Part shown: piece by piece, positions 1 through 8,286 of the stretch
Position numbering within the stretch: position 1 is the stretch's first letter
Layout: the number at the start of each line of letters is the position of its first letter
Assembly: GCA_965200945.1 (NCBI GenBank)
Contig: OZ241749.1
Coordinates: 2,356,001-2,420,000, forward strand
DNA from: JADCRZ01 sp965200945
GTDB taxonomy: Bacteria; Bacteroidota; Bacteroidia; Chitinophagales; Chitinophagaceae
Length of the DNA: 64,000 nucleotides
Direction: 5' to 3'
The notes under the pieces: generated by a model
The model's database searches: none
Told to the model about the DNA's origin: nothing
The model's input: only the letters and a program-made list of their open reading frames with translations
Program-made: the position numbers and the translations under genes

Positions 1-915
1 CAGGCCGGGGATGTAAGCGGCGACATAACCGCCGGTGAGGGCCAGACTGGGATAGTAAGCGCCGGAAGCGGCTTTCACTGCAGTGGAGGAAGCCTTTTCG
101 CGGAAGCTGAGGGCGGCCACGTCTTTCCTGCTTTGCAGGGCGGTGCTTTCCCAGTCGGCAACAGGCTTGCTTTGTGCCGGCTGCTGATATCCGATGGAGT
201 CGGTGGCCAGCAGGGTCTCTTCGGGCAAACCCAGCATAAGATCCATATTCACTGACGCAACCTTCGCGTTGCTCTGCGCTTCAAGCAGCGACAGTTCTAC
301 ATTGGATGCCTGGAGCTGCACTTTAAGCAGGTCGTTGCGGGCGAGCAGTCCGTTCTTCTCGAGGTTCGAAAACTCGGACACACGCTGGTTGGCCTGCTTC
401 AGGTTCTCCTGTACGATGTTCAAGGCCGCATTGGCCTTGTACAGATTGCTGTAGGCGTTGATGGTATTGAGGTAGATGCCTTCCTTGTCGTTGTCGGCAT
501 CGAGGAGGGTAGCCTGTTCCAGGTATTTGGCCGATTCTATGCCGTAACGGATCTGTCCGCCCGCATAGATCGGAAGGGAAACATTGGCGATCCCGTAAGC
601 AGCCTGCGTCACTTTGGGTGTGGCCTGGGCCGGATTGCCGTTGGCACTGTCTTTCCCGGTTTTCAGGTTCACATGGGGGTTGTTCACCCGGAGGTAGGAG
701 CCGGACACGCTCAGGCTGGGCAGCCGGTTGTCTTTTGCTTCCCCGATCGCCGAAACCGCTTCGGCGATTTCCGCCTGCCGGCTTTTTAGTTGTTTGCTGT
801 TTTTTACGCTTAGATCGATCGCTTCTTTCAAAGACAGATGTCTTGTGTTCTGTGCGGCTGCCGTAAGGGAGCCTGTCAGAAAGAAGATCAGGATCGGTAA
901 CCTGCTGTATTTCAT
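1..915 (-). CDS. TolC family outer-membrane efflux protein (3' end outside window)
   Basis: Outer-membrane channel component of a tripartite efflux or type I secretion system. The minus-strand frame opens at an ATG at 913-915 and runs off the left edge, giving about 305 residues. The N-terminus MKYSRLPILIFFLTGSLTA is a typical signal peptide, followed by AAQNTRHLSLKEAIDLS, the usual start of OEP/TolC repeats, then long helical stretches rich in Asn, Gln and Ala. It begins 14 bases after the TetR gene stop, so the two form one operon; in Bacteroidota an HlyD-type adaptor and a transporter often follow, but that lies outside the window. Family call is firm, substrate unknown. Confidence 0.88.
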   Translation of the reverse strand, partial: MKYSRLPILIFFLTGSLTAAAQNTRHLSLKEAIDLSVKNSKQLKSRQAEIAEAVSAIGEAKDNRLPSLSVSGSYLRVNNPHVNLKTGKDSANGNPAQATPKVTQAAYGIANVSLPIYAGGQIRYGIESAKYLEQATLLDADNDKEGIYLNTINAYSNLYKANAALNIVQENLKQANQRVSEFSNLEKNGLLARNDLLKVQLQASNVELSLLEAQSNAKVASVNMDLMLGLPEETLLATDSIGYQQPAQSKPVADWESTALQSRKDVAALSFREKASSTAVKAASGAYYPSLALTGGYVAAYIPGL

Positions 916-929
916 ATTCTGTTGTTGCT

Positions 930-1547
930 TTAAGATTTGATTAATAAATGAGCCTGCATCAGTTGTTTCAGATGGGTGATCAGCCGGGTGCGGAGTAATT
1001 CGTTGTGAAAAGGGTCGGAGTCGGCAGGCTGTTGGGATAAAAGGTTGAAAATGGCAGGCGTCGTCATAAAGTGGTTGATGGTACCCAGTACGCTGGCAAC
1101 CGTAAATTCAGGATCTACCTTGCGGAATAGCTTTTTGCGGATCCCGTCTTCTATAATGCCTTTGATGGTTGTGAGGTTGCGCATAAACATTTTTTCAATG
1201 ATGCTGTTCACTTCCGGCCGTGTTTTCAACAGCATTTCCTGGTGAATGATACGGTGGAAAAGCGGATGAGACCAGATCCGGTTCACGTACACATCTATGA
1301 TTTTGTTGATCTTTTCCATCTCGTTCATGCTGGTGTCGGCCTGAAGGCCCTGCAGCATTTCCCGTATGTAATGCGATTTGTGCTCGATGATGTCTTCAAA
1401 CAGTTTTTCCTTGGAGCCAAAATAATAATTGATCATGGCGATGTTCACGCCGGCACGCTGACACAGTTCCCGGATGGGTGTATTGTCGAACCCGAATTCT
1501 GAAAAAAGCTCGATGGCCTTTTGCATAATATGTTCTTTCTTACTCAT
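930..1547 (-). CDS. TetR/AcrR family transcriptional regulator
   Basis: Predicted repressor of the following TolC-type efflux operon. The 205-residue protein begins MSKKEHIMQKAIELFSEFG, the standard TetR helix-turn-helix start; FDNTPIRELCQRAGVNIAMI followed by NYYFGSKEKLFEDI is the recognition helix and its downstream YYFGSKE signature at about residues 27-55. The remaining 150 residues form the ligand-binding domain. The frame can be extended seven codons to a TTG, but the ATG at 1547 matches family length and leaves the operator-like repeats upstream of the start. The small gap to the TolC gene (14 bases) and the two tandem palindromes upstream suggest autoregulation. Ligand unknown. Confidence 0.9.
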   Translation of the reverse strand: MSKKEHIMQKAIELFSEFGFDNTPIRELCQRAGVNIAMINYYFGSKEKLFEDIIEHKSHYIREMLQGLQADTSMNEMEKINKIIDVYVNRIWSHPLFHRIIHQEMLLKTRPEVNSIIEKMFMRNLTTIKGIIEDGIRKKLFRKVDPEFTVASVLGTINHFMTTPAIFNLLSQQPADSDPFHNELLRTRLITHLKQLMQAHLLIKS

Positions 1548-1558
1548 CACGGGAGCAA

Positions 1559-1595
1559 AATTAAACAACTGTTTGAATTAAACAAACGTTTAATT
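1559..1595. promoter_or_regulatory. Tandem operator-like inverted repeats upstream of tetR
   Basis: Positions 1576-1595 form a perfect palindrome, arms AATTAAAC and GTTTAATT around AAAC. Immediately next to it, 1559-1579 is an imperfect copy (AATTAAAC, aact, GTTTGAATT), sharing the AATT. The pair lies 12-48 bases upstream of the tetR ATG, the usual place for a TetR autoregulatory operator. The palindromes are seen directly; binding by this TetR is inferred. Confidence 0.6.
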
Positions 1596-1769
1596 AATTT
1601 TTTTATCTCCTTTCTCTTTCATATGGCAGGGGATGACTTATTCAGGCTTGGGGCATCATACCACCCCGGCAACTGGGCGGCCCATCATACAATCCGGACA
1701 GGGGATCTCAGGTTTGGAGAGAAGTATTGTTCACCCGTTGCAATGTGTGTGCCCTTGTGCCGATTTCAT

Positions 1770-1777
1770 TATTTTTG
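1770..1777 (+). promoter_or_regulatory. Candidate -7 promoter element before rlmD
   Basis: TATTTTTG matches the Bacteroidota -7 consensus TAnnTTTG. It ends only three bases before the ATG at 1781, so a transcript from it would be nearly leaderless, or the true start is slightly downstream (an in-frame GTG lies at 1799). No well-spaced -33 TTG is seen, hence low confidence. Confidence 0.35.
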
Positions 1778-1780
1778 CGC

Positions 1781-3187
1781 ATGCGAAAAAAAGGACTCGT
1801 GCTGCAGAAACTGACAGTGGATGACTATGCCGCAGAAGGCAAATCGCTGAGCCGGCAGGATGGAAAAGTCGTTTTTATCGACGGGGCGGTGCCCGGAGAT
1901 GTGGTGGACGTGCGGCTGCAGAAGAACAAAAAGGACTGGGCCAGCGGGAAAGCCGTTTTTTTTCACGAATTTGCCAAAGACCGCACCGAGCCTTTCTGCG
2001 AACATTTCGGTTTTTGCGGCGGCTGCAAATGGCAGATGCTCCCTTACCAGAAACAGCTGCAGTATAAACAGTCGGAAGTGGAGCAGAACCTCCGCCGCAT
2101 CGGTAAAGTGGAGCTGCCCGACGTAGCGCCGATCCTCGGCGCCTCGCCTTCCACCCGCTACCGCAACAAACTGGAGTTTACCTTCAGCAACCGGCGTTAC
2201 CTGAAGAGCGAAGAGATCACCAGCGACCAGGTGATCCCTCAGCAGAACGCGCTGGGCTTTCACGCCCCCGGTATCTTCGACAAGGTGATCGACATCCATA
2301 CCTGTCACCTGATGGCCGAGCCGGTGAATTCGATCCGCAACGAGCTCCGCAAATTTGCCCTGGAGAACGGCTATCCCTTTTATGATATCAAGGCCCATAC
2401 CGGCTGGCTCCGCACCATGTTCGTGCGCGTCTGCACCACCGGCGAGGTGATGGTGAACCTGGTGCTGGCGTACGATGATGAACCGGAACGCAGCCGGCTG
2501 CTGAACCACCTGGCCGGGCAGGTTCCGTCGATCACCAGCATGCTGTACACCATCAACACAAAATGGAACGACAGCATCCACGACCTCCATCCGCAGTTGT
2601 ACCTCGGAAAAGACCATGTGATGGAAAAACTGGAAGAGTTCCGGTTCAAGATCGGGCCGAAATCGTTTTTTCAGACCAACACCTACCAGGCCGAACGGCT
2701 GTATGGCGTGGTGAGGGACTTTGCCGCCCTTACCCATACCGAAACGGTGTACGATCTGTACTGCGGCACCGGCAGCATCGGCATTTTCCTCAGTAAGGAA
2801 GCCGGGAAGATCATCGGCGTGGAAATGATCGAGGAAGCCGTGCGAGACGCCAGGGAGAACGCACGCCTCAACGGCATCGAACACGCCAGCTTTTTCACAG
2901 GAGATGTTTCCGCGATCTGCAACGAAGCGTTTTTTGCGCTGCACGGCAAACCGGATATCATTGTCACCGATCCTCCGCGGGCCGGTATGGATGAAAAGCT
3001 GGTCAGAACCATCCTGGCGATCGGCGCGCCGGTGGTGGTTTATGTAAGCTGTAACGCCGCCACGCAGGCCCGCGACCTGAACCTGCTCGATGAAAAATAC
3101 CGGGTCACACGTGTACAGCCGGTCGATATGTTTCCGCATACCCATCACATAGAAAATGTGGTGAAACTTGAACTGAAAAAAGATTAA
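1781..3187 (+). CDS. rlmD: 23S rRNA (uracil-5-)-methyltransferase, RlmD/TrmA family
   Basis: SAM-dependent enzyme that makes 5-methyluridine in 23S rRNA (RlmD-type; RlmCD-type specificity cannot be excluded). The 468 residues show a TRAM domain at about 8-60, then the iron-sulfur cysteines C73, C79 and C82 in CEHFGFCGGC (C-x5-C-x2-C), an SAM-binding motif VYDLYCGTGSIG, the TDPPRAGMDEK motif and the catalytic cysteine in YVSCNAATQARDL near the C-terminus. The frame extends 18 codons upstream, but the ATG at 1781 begins where homologues begin. All key residues are present. It stands alone, upstream of the rhomboid pair. Confidence 0.93.
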   Translation: MRKKGLVLQKLTVDDYAAEGKSLSRQDGKVVFIDGAVPGDVVDVRLQKNKKDWASGKAVFFHEFAKDRTEPFCEHFGFCGGCKWQMLPYQKQLQYKQSEVEQNLRRIGKVELPDVAPILGASPSTRYRNKLEFTFSNRRYLKSEEITSDQVIPQQNALGFHAPGIFDKVIDIHTCHLMAEPVNSIRNELRKFALENGYPFYDIKAHTGWLRTMFVRVCTTGEVMVNLVLAYDDEPERSRLLNHLAGQVPSITSMLYTINTKWNDSIHDLHPQLYLGKDHVMEKLEEFRFKIGPKSFFQTNTYQAERLYGVVRDFAALTHTETVYDLYCGTGSIGIFLSKEAGKIIGVEMIEEAVRDARENARLNGIEHASFFTGDVSAICNEAFFALHGKPDIIVTDPPRAGMDEKLVRTILAIGAPVVVYVSCNAATQARDLNLLDEKYRVTRVQPVDMFPHTHHIENVVKLELKKD

Positions 3188-3202
3188 TCTATTTTTAACC
3201 CG

Positions 3203-3237
3203 CAGCCGGCTGCACTGGCAGGTTCCGGCTGTTATTT
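3203..3237 (+). terminator. Weak candidate terminator after rlmD
   Basis: CAGCCGG (3203-3209) pairs with CCGGCTG (3225-3231) around a 15-base loop and is followed by TTATTTAT. It lies 16 bases after the rlmD stop. The stem is short and the T-run broken, so this is tentative. Confidence 0.35.
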
Positions 3238-3301
3238 ATCAGCAGCCCCCGGGTAGCCCCGCAGGACCGCTTTATAAAAACATTTAAATAATTCTTTCAT
3301 A

Positions 3302-3922
3302 ATGGCACAATTCAGATCCGGTGGGTTTAACGTCACCCCGGTTATCAAAAATCTGCTTATCATCAATGTGGTGGTTTTTCTTGCACAGAATGTATTTGAA
3401 CAAACGGGGATGCCTCTCGAGGAGTACGGTGCCCTCTGGGGAACAGGCACCGGCAATTTCAAAATATGGCAACTGATCACCTATATGTTCATGCACCATG
3501 ACTTTTTTCACATCCTGTATAATATGTTCGGGCTCTATATGTTTGGGATAGAACTGGAAGAACGGTGGGGGCCGAAACGTTTTCTCCAGTTTTACCTGAT
3601 CTGTGGCGTTGCGGCCGGACTGATCCAGCTGCTTGCGGCAAACAACGGCGTCACGATCGGGGCATCCGGCGCCGTGATGGGTGTGCTGGCAGCCTTTGCC
3701 TACCTGTTTCCCAACCGGCCTATCTACCTGCTGTTGATTCCCATCCCGATCCCCGCAAAATACCTGATCTCCGGGCTGATCCTGATGGATCTGTGGGATG
3801 GCATCAAGAATTCGGCAGGGGGTGGTGATCAGATCGCGCATTTCGCGCACCTGGGCGGCGCCTTGGTCGGCGTGATCATCGTGATCATCTGGAACCGGGG
3901 CAACCGCCGCAATTTTTATTGA
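3302..3922 (+). CDS. Rhomboid family intramembrane serine protease
   Basis: Polytopic inner-membrane serine protease that cleaves transmembrane segments. The 206-residue protein has about six membrane segments and the full catalytic set: S122 in TIGASGAVMGV and H183 in FAHLGGALVG, plus the H70/N74 pair in HILYNMFGLYMFG that shapes the oxyanion hole. Length is near the minimal bacterial rhomboid core. It is followed 105 bases later by a second rhomboid-fold protein that lacks the serine, and then by an exonuclease/endonuclease/phosphatase gene. Substrates cannot be told from sequence. Compare with the neighbouring non-canonical paralogue. Confidence 0.93.
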   Translation: MAQFRSGGFNVTPVIKNLLIINVVVFLAQNVFEQTGMPLEEYGALWGTGTGNFKIWQLITYMFMHHDFFHILYNMFGLYMFGIELEERWGPKRFLQFYLICGVAAGLIQLLAANNGVTIGASGAVMGVLAAFAYLFPNRPIYLLLIPIPIPAKYLISGLILMDLWDGIKNSAGGGDQIAHFAHLGGALVGVIIVIIWNRGNRRNFY

Positions 3923-4027
3923 ATCGGCCGAAACTATCTGCGGGAGGCCGACCGGAAAGATTAAAATAAACATTAACTTCCATTTTTTGTAATAGTAGAC
4001 ATCGTCGGATCGTTTAACTGACCATAT

Positions 4028-4951
4028 ATGAACGTTAGGGAAGAAAAAAGCCGGAACCGGATCGCACTCGGGCAGGACGGCAACTCACTTGTAAACCTCC
4101 TCATCCTAAATGCAGTGCTCTTTGTGCTGCTGTACTTTGTCTACGTCATCTACATCGTTTCCGATCTTAGCCTCGATGCCTATTACAAGAACATTTTTCA
4201 CTGGTTTACCCTCCCCGCCGATTTCATCCGACTCAGTTCCCGGCCCTGGACCCTGGTCACCTTCATGTTCACCGACGACAAGATCCTGCACCTCATCGGG
4301 AACCTCTTCTGGCTCGGTGCGTTTGGATATATCATGCAGGATCTTACAGGAAACAAGAAGCTGATCCCGATCTATGTGTACGGCGGTTTTGCCGGCGCCC
4401 TCCTGTACCTGCTGGCACATGTGCTGGTTCCGCAATTTCAGGCCACCGCTTCTTCTGCGTATTTTATGGGAGCCAACGCCTCCATCATGGCCATCGCAGT
4501 TGCCACCACCACGGTATCATCCGATTACCGGATCTTCCCGCTCATCAACGGCGGCATTCCTCTGTGGATACTTACCCTCATATATGCCATCCTCGATTTC
4601 GCCAGTATCAGAACGGCCGATCCGGCGCAATATGTGGCGCATCTCGGCGGAGCGGCCATGGGCTTTTTCTTTATCTACCAGCTCCGCAAAGGCCGCGACT
4701 GGAGCGAATGGATGAATGCGTTTTTCGACTGGGTCGACAATCTGTTCAACCCCGACAAGAAGACCGCCAAACCCGCGAAGGACCAGTTTTTTTACAAGGT
4801 GCAGGCTGCGCCGCCCTTTAAAAAAACACCCAACGTTACACAAAAAAGGATCGATGAGATCCTGGATAAGATCAATCAGAAAGGCATTCATTTTTTAACC
4901 GACGAAGAGAAAGATATTCTGAAGCGCGCGGCGAGCAAAGATGATCTATAA
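4028..4951 (+). CDS. Rhomboid-fold membrane protein lacking the canonical catalytic serine
   Basis: A 307-residue homologue of the rhomboid protease just upstream. H88 and N92 in LHLIGNLFWLGAFGY and the catalytic-type H205 in VAHLGGAAMGF are kept, but the GxSG site reads MGANASIMAI: asparagine 150 sits where the nucleophile serine should be. A serine follows two residues later (S152), so a shifted nucleophile is not fully excluded. After the membrane core, a soluble tail of about 90 residues (from about residue 215) is rich in Lys and Asp and ends with a helical segment. It is probably a pseudoprotease that binds membrane helices or partners the upstream rhomboid; this is inference. Confidence 0.85.
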   Translation: MNVREEKSRNRIALGQDGNSLVNLLILNAVLFVLLYFVYVIYIVSDLSLDAYYKNIFHWFTLPADFIRLSSRPWTLVTFMFTDDKILHLIGNLFWLGAFGYIMQDLTGNKKLIPIYVYGGFAGALLYLLAHVLVPQFQATASSAYFMGANASIMAIAVATTTVSSDYRIFPLINGGIPLWILTLIYAILDFASIRTADPAQYVAHLGGAAMGFFFIYQLRKGRDWSEWMNAFFDWVDNLFNPDKKTAKPAKDQFFYKVQAAPPFKKTPNVTQKRIDEILDKINQKGIHFLTDEEKDILKRAASKDDL

Positions 4952-4960
4952 CAACCCGGC

Positions 4961-6100
4961 ATGGCTTACCGTTTACGTAAACTGACCAAGCGGTTCATCA
5001 TTTTCATTCACATCCTATCAGCGCTGGTCTTTGTGCTGGCCTGTCTGGCCACCTGGTGCAATCCCGTACACTACTGGTTCATTGCCCTTCTGGGGGTCGG
5101 TTTTGTTTTTTTCACTGTTGTCATCGTGGGCTTTCTGATCTTCTGGCTGCTGTTCCGGTCAAGATGGGCCTTCCTGTCCGTAGCCCTCCTGCTCCTGGGG
5201 TGGGGCCAGATCCGCATCCTGTTCGCGATGAATTTCTTTGCGGATTTCAAACAGGAAAAACCGGCCGGCGCTTTCCGCGTCCTTACCTGGAACGTGGCCC
5301 GCCTCGATGAAATGAACAAGAGCGCCAAAGGTGGAAAAAGCAACCGGCTCAACATACTTAAAAGCATCGGGAGCCAGGACGCAGATGTGGTCTGCATCCA
5401 GGAGTTCTTTGAATCTCGCCGGGCCGACATGTTCGATAAAAACGTTCCTTACTTCACGGATGTACTCAAGTATCCCTACCACTATTTCGCCATCGATCAT
5501 GTAACCGCCACCGGCGCTTACGAGCATGGCATCGCAATTTTTTCCCGGTACCCCATCCAGGACAGTTTCCGCTTGCGGTATCCCGGCCAGAGCACAACCG
5601 GCGCCACGGAAAGCCTGATCAGGGTTACGGTGAACGTGAACGGCAAAAAGATCAACGTGTTCACCACCCATCTCCAGTCTTTTTTATTTACCGGAAATGA
5701 ATACCGCGGACTGAAAACGATCCGCCGGGCGGAAGACAAGGACAGCGTACTGCAGGCCGGTAAAGGCATTGCAAAAAAGTTCAGGTATTCGTATCTGTTC
5801 CGCAGCACACAGGCTGATATCGTGCGCGCCCTGCTCGACCAGAGTCCGCTGCCCAACATCATCTGCGGCGATTTCAACGATATCCCCAACTCGTATACTT
5901 ACTCCACCATACGGGGGAAAATGCAGGACGCGTTCGTGCAGCAAGGGTTTGGCCTCGGCAGAACTTTTGTCTTTATCTCCCCCACCCTTCGGATCGACTA
6001 TATTCTTGCAGATCCCGGATTCACCGTGCTGCAATGCAAGAAAGCAAAACTGCCCTACTCCGATCATTACCCGGTAATGGCCGACTTCCGGCTACCCTGA
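4961..6100 (+). CDS. Membrane-anchored endonuclease/exonuclease/phosphatase family protein
   Basis: The 379-residue protein begins with three hydrophobic segments (about residues 12-90), followed by an EEP-fold hydrolase domain. Visible motifs are VLTWNVARLDE, ADVVCIQEFFE (metal-binding Glu), GDFNDIPNSYTYSTI (catalytic Asp and Asn), RIDYILAD and the C-terminal YSDHYPVMADF with the catalytic Asp-His. Family members cleave phosphodiesters in nucleic acids, lipids or nucleotides; the membrane anchor suggests a periplasmic or surface-facing domain, but the substrate is not readable. It starts nine bases after the rhomboid-like gene, so the two are probably co-transcribed. Confidence 0.85.
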   Translation: MAYRLRKLTKRFIIFIHILSALVFVLACLATWCNPVHYWFIALLGVGFVFFTVVIVGFLIFWLLFRSRWAFLSVALLLLGWGQIRILFAMNFFADFKQEKPAGAFRVLTWNVARLDEMNKSAKGGKSNRLNILKSIGSQDADVVCIQEFFESRRADMFDKNVPYFTDVLKYPYHYFAIDHVTATGAYEHGIAIFSRYPIQDSFRLRYPGQSTTGATESLIRVTVNVNGKKINVFTTHLQSFLFTGNEYRGLKTIRRAEDKDSVLQAGKGIAKKFRYSYLFRSTQADIVRALLDQSPLPNIICGDFNDIPNSYTYSTIRGKMQDAFVQQGFGLGRTFVFISPTLRIDYILADPGFTVLQCKKAKLPYSDHYPVMADFRLP

Positions 6101-6144
6101 CGGGATACGGCCGATTTTTCGCGTCTTGCTTCTTGCCTATCTTT

Positions 6145-6152
6145 TATATTTG
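6145..6152 (+). promoter_or_regulatory. Candidate promoter (-7 element) of cysS
   Basis: TATATTTG fits the Bacteroidota -7 consensus TAnnTTTG, 33 bases upstream of the cysS ATG. A TTG at 6126-6128 could serve as the -33 element although the spacing (16) is short. Confidence 0.5.
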
Positions 6153-6184
6153 CACCTTCACGAAGTAAACGTTCGTACGAGAAT

Positions 6185-7678
6185 ATGAGTGAACTAAAAG
6201 TTTTCAATTCCTACACCCGTCAGAAAGAAGTTTTTGTACCCATCACACAGGGCCATGTGGGCATGTATGTGTGCGGCCCTACCGTAAGCGGCGAAAGCCA
6301 CCTGGGTCATGCAAGGCCCTTTATCACGTTCGATATCGTATTCCGTTACCTCCAGCACCTGGGTTACAAGGTGAGATACGTAAGAAATATCACGGATGCC
6401 GGCCATTTTGAAGAAGAAGGCCGGGAAGCGGAGGACAAGATCTCCAAAAAAGCCGTGCTGGAAAAACTGGAACCCATGGAGCTGGTGCAGAAATACACCA
6501 ATCTGTTCCACTGGGCGATGCACCAGTTCAATAACCTGGAACCAAGCATCGAGCCCACAGCCACCGGGCATCTGATCGAGCAGCTGGATATGATCCGGCT
6601 GATCATCGACGCGGGCTATGGTTACGAGGTGAACGGCTCGGTCTATTTCGACGTAAAGAAATACGCCGACCACTATCCTTACGGCAAACTGAGCGGCCGC
6701 GTGATGGACGACCTCCTGGAAACGACCCGCGAACTGGAGGGACAGGAAGAAAAACGCAACAAACAGGACTTTGCCCTCTGGAAGGCCGCGCCACCGCAAC
6801 ACATCATGCGGTGGAACAGTCCCTGGGGCGAAGGCTTCCCCGGCTGGCACATTGAATGCTCTGCGATGGCCACCAAATACCTGGGCCGGCAGTTCGACAT
6901 ACACGGCGGAGGCATGGATCTTCAGTTTCCGCACCACGAAAGCGAGATCGCGCAAAGCACGATCTGCAACCATGAAACGCCGGTGCGCTACTGGATGCAC
7001 AACAACATGATCACGGTGAACGGAAAGAAAATGGGCAAAAGCTATAATAACCACATCACGCTTACCCAGATGTTCACCGGCTCGCACCCACTGCTCACGC
7101 AGGCTTATTCACCGATGACGATCCGTTTTTTTATCCTGCAGACCCATTACCGCAGCACGCTCGACTTCAGCAACGAAGCCTTGCAGGCAGCGGAGAAAGG
7201 GCTGAAACGGTTGTGGGAAGCCTACATGACGCTGCAGAAGCTGCCTGAGGACGCGGCTTCCTCCTCACCCGATGCCGAACAGGACGGGAGGATCAACCGG
7301 CTGCTGGAAGAAATGGATGAATTCATCAGCGACGACTTCAATACGGCCAAGGTGATGGCCAACATGTTCGAGATCGTGCCCCTGATCAATTCGATCAAAG
7401 CCCGGGTGCCCGGCGGGCCTGCGCTCAGCGGAGAAACGATCACGCTGATGAAGAAATACTTCTCGAACTTCCTCGAAAACATCATGGGTTTGCGCAGCGA
7501 AAGTCCGGGAGAGAACGGCATGCTGGGCGGCATCATCGACCTGCTGATCGACGTACGCAAAGAAGCCAAGAAGAAAAAAGACTATGCCACCTCCGACAAG
7601 ATACGCGGCCAGCTTCAGCAACTGGGCATAGCGTTGAAAGACGAAAAGGATGGCGCGATCAGTTATTCATTTGAGTAA
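6185..7678 (+). CDS. cysS: Cysteine--tRNA ligase
   Basis: Class I aminoacyl-tRNA synthetase that charges tRNA-Cys. The 497 residues carry the zinc ligand C30 in MYVCGPTVSGESHLGH, the HIGH motif as HLGH (39-42), the second zinc cysteine in WHIECSAMA, the HGGGMDLQFPHHESEIAQS block, and the KMSKS loop as KKMGKSYNN near residue 280. The DALR domain follows (about 355-497). Length is somewhat above the 460 residues of E. coli. The KMSKS serine to glycine change is common in bacterial CysRS. It has its own predicted promoter and is monocistronic, with a convergent acyltransferase remnant downstream. Confidence 0.96.
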   Translation: MSELKVFNSYTRQKEVFVPITQGHVGMYVCGPTVSGESHLGHARPFITFDIVFRYLQHLGYKVRYVRNITDAGHFEEEGREAEDKISKKAVLEKLEPMELVQKYTNLFHWAMHQFNNLEPSIEPTATGHLIEQLDMIRLIIDAGYGYEVNGSVYFDVKKYADHYPYGKLSGRVMDDLLETTRELEGQEEKRNKQDFALWKAAPPQHIMRWNSPWGEGFPGWHIECSAMATKYLGRQFDIHGGGMDLQFPHHESEIAQSTICNHETPVRYWMHNNMITVNGKKMGKSYNNHITLTQMFTGSHPLLTQAYSPMTIRFFILQTHYRSTLDFSNEALQAAEKGLKRLWEAYMTLQKLPEDAASSSPDAEQDGRINRLLEEMDEFISDDFNTAKVMANMFEIVPLINSIKARVPGGPALSGETITLMKKYFSNFLENIMGLRSESPGENGMLGGIIDLLIDVRKEAKKKKDYATSDKIRGQLQQLGIALKDEKDGAISYSFE

Positions 7679-7744
7679 GAAAAATGACCAATCCCGCTCA
7701 GGTCTCCGGAGATGATAATTGCCGCCCTTCCTGCCTGGATCCTC

Positions 7745-8107
7745 TCACCACATACAACCGGCATAATTACCCATGTAGGCAAGAAGGAACCAGATGCGGT
7801 AGGGCAGCCCGTACTGTATGAACACACCATACAGGATGAGTAAAAGAAGATATAAATAATAGTCGGAAAAGATCCTGAAGACCCTTCTGCGCTCAAAGAT
7901 CCTGAGGTTTTGCCAGAGGGTGGCCCCGTTGTCTTTCAAGTTAAGGAGGATGCCGCCGATCAGGTAACCAGACAATACAAAAAAGATCTGCACGCCTATC
8001 CATCCGGCATTCATGAGCGAAGCGTGAAAAAAGATGACCAGCAGCACATACACGCCCCTGAGTCCATCCAGGCCTTTTATATAGTTAGGGAGTTGCTGAT
8101 TTTTCAT
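7745..8107 (-). pseudogene. Truncated acyltransferase 3 family gene (N-terminal third only)
   Basis: The 120-residue frame begins MKNQQLPNYIKGLDGLRGVY, the typical start of membrane O-acyltransferases (acyltransferase 3 family), and keeps the conserved histidine in VIFFHASLM and the FFVLSGYLIGGIL and RRRVFRIF motifs. Family members are usually 350-400 residues with about ten membrane segments; here the frame ends abruptly after NYAGCMW at a TGA, and no continuation in any frame was recognised between it and cysS. It is therefore a remnant rather than a working enzyme. The frame is open upstream of the ATG at 8107, but those residues look non-homologous. Confidence 0.75.
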
Positions 8108-8286
8108 TGCGGATCTCGGTACCTGATCATAGCCAATCGGATACGATCCGGTAATGGAGAAAGATTCATCTGTTCTTTCTTTTCCATCACCGGATCGTTC
8201 CGGACAGGTAATAGAACGGGGGAGTCCGCGGTTTATTTTTGCAGCTGTGGTTATACGCCGGCCTGAAGCAGGCAAGCGACATACTT

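Noticed and set aside
1769..3148. Long minus-strand open frame (459 codons) opposite rlmD
   Set aside because: Composition is His/Val/Arg-rich without known motifs, and it lies fully antisense to a complete RlmD with all active-site residues.
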